64,000 nt of DNA from Pseudomonas sp. 6D_7.1_Bac1. GTDB lineage: Bacteria > Pseudomonadota > Gammaproteobacteria > Pseudomonadales > Pseudomonadaceae. The notes below the pieces were generated by a model. The model saw nothing but the letters and a program-made list of their open reading frames with translations. It ran no database searches and was not told the origin of the DNA. Where the stretch lies: NCBI RefSeq assembly GCF_025465945.1, contig NZ_JANLNW010000080.1, forward strand, positions 62,001 to 126,000, in the 5' to 3' direction. Shown in pieces: positions 55,504 through 62,361 of this stretch. Every line of letters begins with the position of its first letter. The first letter of the stretch is position 1. Position numbers and translations under genes: made by a program.

Positions 55504-56162
55504 GTCGTAGTTTGCGTATCGATGTGTACTTTGATTTTATCTGCCCCTGGTGCCTGATCGGTAAGCGCCAGATGGAGCACGCGCTGACCCGGTTACACGC
55601 AAACCAGCCGGATATCGGCGTCGAGGTGTTCTGGCATGGCGTGCAGTTGCTGCCTCACCTGCCGGCACAGGGCGAACCGTTCGCCGAGTTCTATCTGAAT
55701 CGCCTGGGCAGCGTCGAGACGGTGCGCATGCGCCAGGCTCAAGTACAGCAGGCCGCTGCCGTGGCCGGCCTGAACATCGACCTGACGCGCATCGACAAGA
55801 TGCCCAACACCGCCGATGCCCATCGCCTGCTGGAGCGTGCCGTCAAGCTTGGCAGTGCGGTGCAGTGCGACCTCCTGCTCGATCGTCTGTTTGCTGCTTA
55901 CTTCTATAACGGCGAGGACCTGGGTTGCTGTGACACCTTGATCAACATCGCCGAGTCGTGCGGCTTTGACCGCGCTGATGTGGCCGACTGCCTGCTTGGC
56001 AACGCCAGTCCCTATGTCGGCTGCGTGAAGGCAGCCAGCAGTGTGCCCTATTTCCACTTCGACCGTCGTTTGGCGATGGCGGGGGCGCAGCCTGCCGAAG
56101 TACTGCTCGACGCCATGTGTGCAACGCTGCTGCAGAGCGATCCCGAGCGCCAGCCATCATGA
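55500..56162 (+). CDS. DsbA-family (FrnE/HCCA isomerase-like) thioredoxin-fold protein
   Basis: A 220-aa protein with the active-site CPWC at residues 15-18 following VYFDFI. The family includes FrnE oxidoreductases and glutathione-dependent 2-hydroxychromene-2-carboxylate isomerases. It has no signal peptide, so it is cytoplasmic. The gene starts with GTG inside the previous stop (GTGA) and ends in an ATGA overlap with the next gene. A redox or isomerase role on a pathway intermediate is likely. Confidence 0.83.
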   Translation: MSRSLRIDVYFDFICPWCLIGKRQMEHALTRLHANQPDIGVEVFWHGVQLLPHLPAQGEPFAEFYLNRLGSVETVRMRQAQVQQAAAVAGLNIDLTRIDKMPNTADAHRLLERAVKLGSAVQCDLLLDRLFAAYFYNGEDLGCCDTLINIAESCGFDRADVADCLLGNASPYVGCVKAASSVPYFHFDRRLAMAGAQPAEVLLDAMCATLLQSDPERQPS

Positions 56163-56485
56163 GTCTGCGTATTCCCGTGCCTGCCGGAAAACTCCCGCAG
56201 GCCGGTGGCCGCGTGCTGTTCGAATTCGATGGCAGAAGCCTGGCGTTGTTCAACGTCGAAGGGCAGCTCTACGCCATCGACGACAGCTGCCCGCACCAGG
56301 GCGCTTCGCTGTGTGGCGGGCGCCTCGATGGTCGGGTGATTCAATGCTGCGCCCACGGCCTGCGCTTCGACCTGAGCAGCGGCTACTTGCTCAACTCCAC
56401 CCAACTCAAGGTCGCCAACTACCCGGTCGAGGTAGTCGATGGCCACGCATACATCGTTATCGCCTCCGAGGAGTCCGTGCCATGA
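56159..56485 (+). CDS. Rieske [2Fe-2S] ferredoxin-like protein
   Basis: A 108-aa protein with one Rieske cluster: C44 and H46 in CPHQG, C63 or C64 and H66 in CCAHG. Such small proteins carry electrons to oxygenases or are subunits of nitrite-reductase-like enzymes. No Rieske oxygenase alpha subunit is encoded in the operon; the TauD-type enzyme normally does not need a ferredoxin. The overlaps with both neighbours (ATGA each) show tight coupling. Confidence 0.87.
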   Translation: MSLRIPVPAGKLPQAGGRVLFEFDGRSLALFNVEGQLYAIDDSCPHQGASLCGGRLDGRVIQCCAHGLRFDLSSGYLLNSTQLKVANYPVEVVDGHAYIVIASEESVP

Positions 56486-57492
56486 GCGCCATTGCTATCA
56501 GCAGCATCCACAGCCGAACGCGTGAATTGGCACCGGGTTTTATCGTCAGCCTGATCGTAGCTGCGGCGGCGTCCTTCCTCTCCGAACACTACGGTGCGCC
56601 GGTCATGCTGTTCGCCTTGCTGCTCGGCATGGGGTTGAACTTTCTTTCCGGTGAGGGCCCGTGCAAGGCCGGCATCGAATTCACGGCGCGCACCGTGTTG
56701 CGCATCGGCGTGGCCCTGTTGGGTATGCGCATCACCCTCGAACAGATTGCCGCGCTGGGCTGGAAACCGTTTGCTCTGGTGGTGATCCTGGTGGTGGTGA
56801 CCATCAGTGTCTCGGTGGTGGCGGCCAAGGCGCTGGGCTTTCAGCGCTTGTTCGGCATGCTCACTGGTGGAGCTACTGCGATCTGTGGCGCTTCGGCGGC
56901 GATGGCGCTGGCGGCGGCGTTGCCCAATCATCCGCAGAAAGAGCGTGCCACGTTGTTCACCGTCATCGGGGTGTCGGCGCTGTCCACCACGGCGATGATC
57001 CTTTACCCGATGATTGCTAACTGGTTGGCGTTGTCGCCACAAGTGGCAGGGGTGTTCCTCGGCGGCACCATCCACGATGTCGCTCAGGTCGTCGGTGCCG
57101 GTTACAGCATGTCGACCGAGACCGGCGACATCGCCACCGTGGTCAAGCTGATGCGGGTCGCCATGCTGCTACCCGTGATCCTCAGCGCCACCCTGATCAC
57201 GCGTATGCAGGGCGCCGACACGGCGGGCAAGCGGCCGCCGCTGCTGCCCTGGTTCGCCGTCGGTTTCCTGATTCTTGCCTGCGTCAACAGTACCGGCTGG
57301 GTTGCCCCGGCGGTGCAGGGCTCGGTCAACGAACTGTCGCGCTGGAGCCTGGTGGTTTCCATCAGTGCCTTGGGTATGAAGACTCAGCTCAAGGAGCTCG
57401 CCGCCGTTGGCATCAAACCCATTCTGCTGATGGTAGGGGAGACGGTGTTCCTCGCTGTCCTGGTGTTGCTGTTGCTGCATTGGGGCTTATGA
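56482..57492 (+). CDS. YeiH-family putative sulfur-oxyanion exporter
   Basis: A 336-aa inner-membrane protein with about ten hydrophobic segments. Family features are TARTVLRIGVALLGMRIT near 75 and the GGATAICGASAAMALAAALP and GTIHDVAQVVGAGYSMS segments. Members are annotated as sulfate or sulfite exporters, and some lie beside sulfonate-degradation genes. With the TauD-type dioxygenase in the same operon, export of released sulfite or sulfate is a reasonable guess. It is the last gene before a strong terminator. Confidence 0.82.
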   Translation: MSAIAISSIHSRTRELAPGFIVSLIVAAAASFLSEHYGAPVMLFALLLGMGLNFLSGEGPCKAGIEFTARTVLRIGVALLGMRITLEQIAALGWKPFALVVILVVVTISVSVVAAKALGFQRLFGMLTGGATAICGASAAMALAAALPNHPQKERATLFTVIGVSALSTTAMILYPMIANWLALSPQVAGVFLGGTIHDVAQVVGAGYSMSTETGDIATVVKLMRVAMLLPVILSATLITRMQGADTAGKRPPLLPWFAVGFLILACVNSTGWVAPAVQGSVNELSRWSLVVSISALGMKTQLKELAAVGIKPILLMVGETVFLAVLVLLLLHWGL

Positions 57493-57527
57493 GCCGGTTG
57501 AGAAATTCTGGTTGCGCGCACTTTTTT

Positions 57528-57545
57528 GTAGCAGCCAGCTGCTAC
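57528..57545. repeat. Short relic of the long palindromic repeat
   Basis: GTAGCAGCCAGCTGCTAC consists of the two outer ends of the palindromic element seen at 4125, 8639 and 39342, joined without a centre. It may be the footprint of an excised or deleted copy. Confidence 0.5.
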
Positions 57546-57590
57546 GGAGAGTTGCACTGCGTTGGCTCCTCGGCGCAGTGAGGCTCTTGG

Positions 57591-57609
57591 CCGGTGTCGA
57601 AAACACCGG
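57591..57609 (+). terminator. Small hairpin upstream of the main operon terminator
   Basis: CCGGTGT (57591-57597) pairs with ACACCGG (57603-57609) around CGAAA. It is 10 bp before the stronger terminator and may act with it. Confidence 0.5.
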
Positions 57610-57618
57610 CTCTTTCGC

Positions 57619-57647
57619 GGCGACTGTACCAGCAGTCGCCTTTTTTT
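57619..57647 (+). terminator. Intrinsic terminator of the seven-gene operon
   Basis: GGCGACTG (57619-57626) and CAGTCGCC (57633-57640) form an 8-bp stem with a 6-nt loop, followed by seven T residues. It fits the end of the plus-strand operon 127 bp after its last stop. Confidence 0.9.
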
Positions 57648-57676
57648 GGGGCCGGTTCAGGAACAAAGACACCTCA

Positions 57677-58330
57677 TCACCAACTGCCATAGGGAATGCC
57701 AAAGCGTTCGATGTAGCGTTTGGAGGAGTCTTTGATCTTGCCGTAGAAGCCGTTGTACTTGCCTTGATCGGGACCTAACGGCTCGATGCCGACTTGCCCT
57801 CGGTCGACTTTATGAGCGCGGAAACAGTCGTCGCGGGTCCATACCTGGATTATTCCTCCAGGTGCCAACCCCACGTTGAGGGAAGCAGCAGAGTTGGCGG
57901 AATACTCTGGTGTTTTATAGCAACGCTGGGCCGTCGAGTTGCGCATGATGTCGCGGGTGGATTCGGAGATATCGATCCAGCCCGCGTAGGTCTTGCGTTC
58001 GACAATCGATTGCCAGCGCACAAAGAGGCGTTTCGGCAAGTCGGCGCCCGTGACTGGCATGCCTTCACCACCGATGCCCACCCATCCCCGAGCGTTTTCA
58101 GTTCCATTTTCGTGGTCGCTGCTGCCCGCAGCACCCGCCGCGATATCGTGAATTATCCGCCCCTTTATATCCTCGACAGCGGAGGTCTCGACCCACACCG
58201 TCATGTGAGCAGGTTCGGTAAAACCGATATACCACCAGCGTGTTTTAAAATCATTTTTTGCCGATAGCGGATCGATGGCATGGCAGGCGCTCATCGACAA
58301 CATGGCTAATAATGCAAACAGGATTTTCAT
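57677..58330 (-). CDS. DUF2931-family lipoprotein
   Basis: A 217-aa lipoprotein with the signal KILFALLAMLSMSAC, in which the cysteine at residue 16 is the lipid-attachment site. The body shows GWIDISESTRDIM and the pattern RWWYIGFTEPAHMTVWVE typical of DUF2931. These lipoproteins are often encoded directly after DUF2235 hydrolases and type VI secretion effectors, where they are candidate immunity or accessory proteins. The start is 2 bp after the stop of the DUF2235 gene, so the pair is translationally coupled. Confidence 0.8.
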   Translation of the reverse strand: MKILFALLAMLSMSACHAIDPLSAKNDFKTRWWYIGFTEPAHMTVWVETSAVEDIKGRIIHDIAAGAAGSSDHENGTENARGWVGIGGEGMPVTGADLPKRLFVRWQSIVERKTYAGWIDISESTRDIMRNSTAQRCYKTPEYSANSAASLNVGLAPGGIIQVWTRDDCFRAHKVDRGQVGIEPLGPDQGKYNGFYGKIKDSSKRYIERFGIPYGSW

Positions 58331-58332
58331 GG

Positions 58333-59986
58333 TTACAGCATCCATTCCGGTACATGAGGGTGGTGCACCCGTACGGCATCTGCCGTCGGGACATGGGCAT
58401 AGGCCAGTTCGAAGGTGGTGGTGCGAGGCCCCGAGAGAAAGGTCGGGTTCCAGTGCGCTGACTGGTGGATGTAGTGCTGCTTCAGCAGTTGCTCCTCGGC
58501 GGCGGTAATGCGGTAGTCACCTGCGACAAACCGCTCGCACAGTGGCTGAAGATCGGCCGGTGGAGCCAATTCGGGATCTTCCTGAAGGTCGTCAAACTCA
58601 ATCCCATGCTTTTTGGCTGCCTCATACATCACCCGCAGGTACACTCGGGACAGTCCGGCGCCGATCTTGCGCCGTAGCTGCAAGCCGACAAATATCCGCT
58701 TTTGTTTCGGCGCGTTCTGCTCTCTTGGTTCAGGCAACAGCTTTACCGGATCAGGGGTGACCAGTTCCAGCATCTCCAGTGGCCAGCCCTTGGCGTGCCA
58801 TTTTGCCCGTTCCTGTTGGGCATCGCGGTAGATCGAGGTGGTTTTTACGTCGGTGAATTCGCCCACTTCCAAGGCTTGCATGGGGCTGAGTAACACGCAC
58901 TCTTCGATTTCATCGCGGTAACCACCGCCGATATCCGAATGAACCCCCGGCAGGCTGATTTCCGGATGGTCCGGGCCGACCTTGTTGAGGGCGAAGTTGG
59001 CGCGGTACTCGTCCCGTGCCACCAGTTGCAGGACATTGGGGAAGAAGCGCGGCATCAAATACAACTTGACCCCGGGGGTTGTCGGACTGCGCACATAGCC
59101 CAGATTACTCAGGCCGCCGACGGAAGCGACGGTGTCGAACAGGCCGATAAACCCGGTGTTGACCCCTTCGCCAAACACCTTGCTGAAGCCCCGTGCAAAC
59201 AATCTGTCGGGCAGGGACAGGGTTTCGCGCAACGGGCTGCCGGTTCTGGCCAGGCACAAGCAGGCGAAATGTCGGGCGGCGGCCGCACCCCGGCTGAAGC
59301 CGAAGATATCGAAGATCAGGGACTGAATCTGGATGTCTGGGTAGTCATCGTGAAAGCTGCGTAACCGGCGTTTGATCAGATCGAACGCGTCAAATACCCG
59401 AGCTTCAATACCCGTCTCACCCCCGACCCAATGCCATGCCCAGCAGCACACGGTCTTGCTCTCCTGCCATTGTGCCAATACCTTCGATATAGACCTTATC
59501 GAACGCCAGCTTTTGCTGGATGACTTTTCCCGAGTCAGTAGATTTCGAGTACAAATCATACAACCGCTTAACATTCGTCACTTCACCTCCATAGCTACTG
59601 TCAGGGTCTTGCATGTACGGCTTGCAATTCCCATCCATATCCTGCGCCGACACCGGATGATGAGCCCCGCACTTTCGCCCCATCTCGACGTTGAACGGGT
59701 TGTTGCCGGTGCCATCGAAAAACACCCCGATACGCAGGGTGATCTTTACGCGGGCGGCTTCTTCGCGCGCTTGCCTGGCTTCCCAGGCATCGTTGTACTG
59801 CTCTTCCTGTGCTCGCTGCCGAACCTGCATCTCATCGTATCGGCGCTGGACCCGTTCCGAGTCCAGTGCTTTTTCTCGGTTGCGTTCGGCCGTTCTCCGG
59901 TTGCGTTCGGCCGTTAGTCGGGTGCGTTCCTTATAGGCATCGTCACGGCAGATGGCGCAGTGGTATCCCCCAAAATCGTCTTCCAT
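58333..59986 (-). pseudogene. DUF2235 (Tle1-like) hydrolase gene, broken by a one-base frameshift
   Basis: The first part (ATG at 59986, GGGAGG 6 nt upstream) encodes a CxxC motif (YHCAICRDD), a charged coiled coil (about 20-80) and the DUF2235 start FFDGTGNN at 89-96, and stops after GMALGRG at 59417. The remaining domain continues in another frame from ETGIEARVF: GFSRGAAAARHFA (catalytic serine), LFDTVASVG and PGVHSDIGGGY. Removing one base from the run of five C at 59420-59424 joins GRG to ETGIE without loss, giving 550 aa. DUF2235 enzymes include type VI phospholipases. The break may be a real mutation, phase variation or a sequencing error. Confidence 0.8.
59874..59936. repeat. 21-bp tandem repeat inside the DUF2235 gene
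   Basis: Two near-identical 21-bp units (59874-59894 and 59895-59915), sharing CGGTTGCGTTCGGCCGTT, are followed by a decayed third unit. They encode repeated T/A-ERNRR heptad-like segments of the coiled coil and could expand or contract without breaking the frame. Confidence 0.75.
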
Positions 59987-60252
59987 GAATGCCTCCCTTT
60001 TAGCGCAAAGCCCGTCCCTGGGCGCCAAATCAGTGATCGGTTTCTAGGGACAACAGTGCGCATTGGGGAATGGGTGACGCTGCCAGTTGCGGCTTATTCG
60101 CGTGCAGGATCGAGCTGGGATGGTTGAAGCCTGGGGCTGTCAGAAAAGCCTTCAGCGAATGAATGCGGGGAGATGGGATGTGTGGCGGGAGAATCCCGTG
60201 ACGATTCTTTTTTTGCCCGCGCAGCCACAGATTATTCGGAGGTTCGGCTGGC

Positions 60253-61290
60253 TCAGGATTCTTTGGAGCCCGAGGGGGCTTTTGAGGTGGCCTGTTTGTG
60301 CGCGCTACGCCAGGCGGCTGGCGGCATTCCAAACTGGGCGATGAACCAGCGTGTAAAGGAGCTAGCCATGGAGTAGCCCAGCATGTCGGCGATGCGACCC
60401 AGCGAGTAATTCGGGTTGTCCAGATAGCGCAGCACCAGATCGCGGCGGACGTCGTTTATCAGGTCATTGAAGGCGCAGCCATCGTCTTTCAAGCGACGCT
60501 GGAGGGTCCGCACGTTCATGCCCTGGGTCTGGGCAATCTGCTCGATGGTGGCGCGTCCCATGGGCAGTAGCAGGTAGATGGCCTTGCGTACCTCGAACAG
60601 GATCGACGGCTCTTCCTCGTTTTGCAGCGAGTCGAGGTAGCTCTGGGCATAGCGCGCCATTGCCGGGTCGGCATGTGGATTGGTCATGTTCAGATTGGCA
60701 TCGGGACAGACAATGCCATTGAATTCGCTGCCGAACTCCAGCTTGCACCCGAACAGGCGGCGATGCAGTTGCACGTTGTCGGGGGCCTGGTGGGTGAAGT
60801 TGACGCTGTAGGGTTGCCAGTGCGCACCGAGCAGGGCCGCGCACAAACGGAACATCACACCGATGGCCAGTTCGTTGGCCTGTCGGCTGGGCATTGGCGA
60901 CTCGGTGACCACTTCCTCGCGGATGATCACCATCTTGCCCGCTTCTTCAATGAAGATTGCCAGCGAGTCGTTCATCAGATGGCGGTAATGCACCACCGTC
61001 TGCAAGGCATCACGCAGCGTGCGTTGGTGGGTGAGCAGCAGGCTGACCACCCCAAAGTCCGAGAGCTGGCGCGACTCGGCCATGCTCAGGCCGAAGCTCT
61101 GGCAACTGCTGGCGATGGCCGATTCCTCCAGCAGACGGACTGCCGCATCGATCGGAATTCGGTGTTCGGGGGTTTGCAGCGCGGCCTTGCTCAGCCCGAC
61201 GCGGGCTAACAAGTCGTGCGGGTTGAGCCCCAGGTACTGGCTCACCTCCAGGTAGTTGGTCAAGACGGCGGCGCGAACGAGCTTTGTCAT
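60253..61290 (-). CDS. AraC-family regulator of the adjacent and distant operons
   Basis: A 345-aa regulator. The N-terminal arabinose_bd-type domain reads AAVLTNYLEVSQYLGLNPHD, then LLTHQRTLRDALQTVVHYRH; the C-terminal DNA-binding domain has MNVRTLQRRLKDDGCAFND and LGYSMASSFTRWFIAQFGMP. The start at 61290 is preferred (AGGAAAG about 10 nt upstream); the frame extends to 61392. It is divergent from the hydrolase gene at 61667, with AraC-type repeats in between. The same repeats stand upstream of the operon at 51091, so it may control both. Confidence 0.87.
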   Translation of the reverse strand: MTKLVRAAVLTNYLEVSQYLGLNPHDLLARVGLSKAALQTPEHRIPIDAAVRLLEESAIASSCQSFGLSMAESRQLSDFGVVSLLLTHQRTLRDALQTVVHYRHLMNDSLAIFIEEAGKMVIIREEVVTESPMPSRQANELAIGVMFRLCAALLGAHWQPYSVNFTHQAPDNVQLHRRLFGCKLEFGSEFNGIVCPDANLNMTNPHADPAMARYAQSYLDSLQNEEEPSILFEVRKAIYLLLPMGRATIEQIAQTQGMNVRTLQRRLKDDGCAFNDLINDVRRDLVLRYLDNPNYSLGRIADMLGYSMASSFTRWFIAQFGMPPAAWRSAHKQATSKAPSGSKES

Positions 61291-61350
61291 GCTGAGGTCT
61301 TTCCTGGAGTGGTTCCGATGGAAATGAGCGCGACCGACTATATCCAGCCA

Positions 61351-61387
61351 GTCATGAAATGAAAAGTTTTTGACGTGAACTGCGTGG
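61351..61387 (+). promoter_or_regulatory. AraC-type repeat near the regulator gene
   Basis: GTCATGAAATGAAAAG (61351-61366) is followed 21 bp later by a weaker copy, GACGTGAACTGCGTGG (61372-61387). It lies 61 bp upstream of the AraC start codon and could serve autoregulation. Confidence 0.45.
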
Positions 61388-61540
61388 TTCACGCATTCCG
61401 TTCTCCAGTACTTTCAGCCTCCTGGGTCAATGCTGATCAGCGCGGCTGCGCGGGCTGGCGAGGTGGCAGCCACGGCTCATTCGCTGCATTGGCGAGTTGA
61501 ACGTTTCAACGCAAGACGGACTCAGGGGAAATCGCAAGCT

Positions 61541-61577
61541 GTCATCAAAAGAAAAGGCGCTGACGTCAAATGAAAAG
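61541..61577 (+). promoter_or_regulatory. AraC-type direct repeat upstream of the hydrolase gene
   Basis: GTCATCAAAAGAAAAG (61541-61556) and GACGTCAAATGAAAAG (61562-61577) are spaced 21 bp start to start. The second ends just before the expected -35 region of a promoter whose TATAAA box lies at 61610-61615, with no good -35 hexamer. This is the standard layout for activation by an AraC-family protein. Confidence 0.65.
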
Positions 61578-61666
61578 CGTACCCGCCGGACGCTCTTTAA
61601 TGTCAGCACTATAAAAGCTTCTGGCGACTGAGCCAGTCGAATCATCGAGAAGGCGAAGGTGTTCAA

Positions 61667-62233
61667 GTGGACAAACTCCAAACTGCCGCAACCGTTCTGA
61701 TCGTGCCGGGCCTGCGAGAGCATGTTGCCGAACATTGGCAAACGCTGCTTGAGGCCAGATTGAGCAAAGTACGTAGCGTGCCACCGCTTGAAACCGACAA
61801 GCTCGACTGCGCCGCTCGGGTCCGGGCCATCCAGCACGAGCTGGAGCAGATCGAAGGGCCAGTGATTCTGGTGGCCCACAGTGCCGGCGCGCTGATGGTG
61901 GCGCACTGGGCGGCGTGCCACAGTCGTCCAATCAAGGGTGCTCTGCTGGCTGCTCCACCGGATCTCGACGCCAACTGGCCGCAAGGTTATCCAGCCCCCG
62001 AAACCCTTCGTACCCATGGTTGGGACCCTCTGCCCAACGGTGCGCTGCCATTTCGCAGCATCGTCGCCGGCAGCACCAACGATCACCTCGCCAGCCTGGA
62101 CGCTGTCACTCGCCTGGCTCAGGGCTGGGGGAGCGAGCTGCTCAATCTGGGTGAGGTCGGCCACCTTAATCCGGCTTCGGGTTATGGCCAATGGCCTCAG
62201 GCAGAGGCACTCATTCTGGAACTGGATAGCTAA
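61667..62233 (+). CDS. RBBP9/YdeN-family serine hydrolase
   Basis: A 188-aa alpha/beta hydrolase. The nucleophile is S72 in LVAHSAGA, the acid is probably in GSTNDH and the histidine in EVGHLNP, which is the compact RBBP9/YdeN layout. The start is a GTG at 61667 with AAGG 7 nt upstream. Members cleave small esters; the substrate is unknown. It is the first gene after the AraC-type repeats and precedes the DUF1302 gene by 128 bp. Confidence 0.85.
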   Translation: MDKLQTAATVLIVPGLREHVAEHWQTLLEARLSKVRSVPPLETDKLDCAARVRAIQHELEQIEGPVILVAHSAGALMVAHWAACHSRPIKGALLAAPPDLDANWPQGYPAPETLRTHGWDPLPNGALPFRSIVAGSTNDHLASLDAVTRLAQGWGSELLNLGEVGHLNPASGYGQWPQAEALILELDS

Positions 62234-62361
62234 TCAGGAGCCGGCCTGGCCACAAGCCTCCGGCAATTGCCCTCACTCCTGAAAGCACTGGCTCTTTCAC
62301 CAGCAGCCAGCGCGAGGGTCACTACGCTTTAAAAAAAATATAAAAAGGCGGAGACAACCTA

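Larger units (their letters stand above)
61291..61666. other. Regulatory region between the AraC gene and the hydrolase gene
   Basis: These 376 bp hold two sets of AraC-type repeats (61351-61387 and 61541-61577) and a TATAAA box at 61610-61615. No gene on the plus strand is visible; a minus-strand frame here is the shadow of the hydrolase gene. Confidence 0.65.

Noticed and set aside
57677..59986. DUF2235/DUF2931 genes as part of a full type VI secretion cluster
   Set aside because: No structural, spike or chaperone genes are present nearby; only an orphan pair can be supported.
60030..60332. Minus-strand frame of 100 codons downstream of the AraC gene
   Set aside because: It overlaps the end of the AraC gene, is rich in Pro with no recognisable domain and lacks a ribosome site.
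61427..62191. Minus-strand frame of 254 codons over the RBBP9/YdeN gene
   Set aside because: The plus-strand gene has a complete serine-hydrolase pattern and a ribosome site; the antisense frame has neither.
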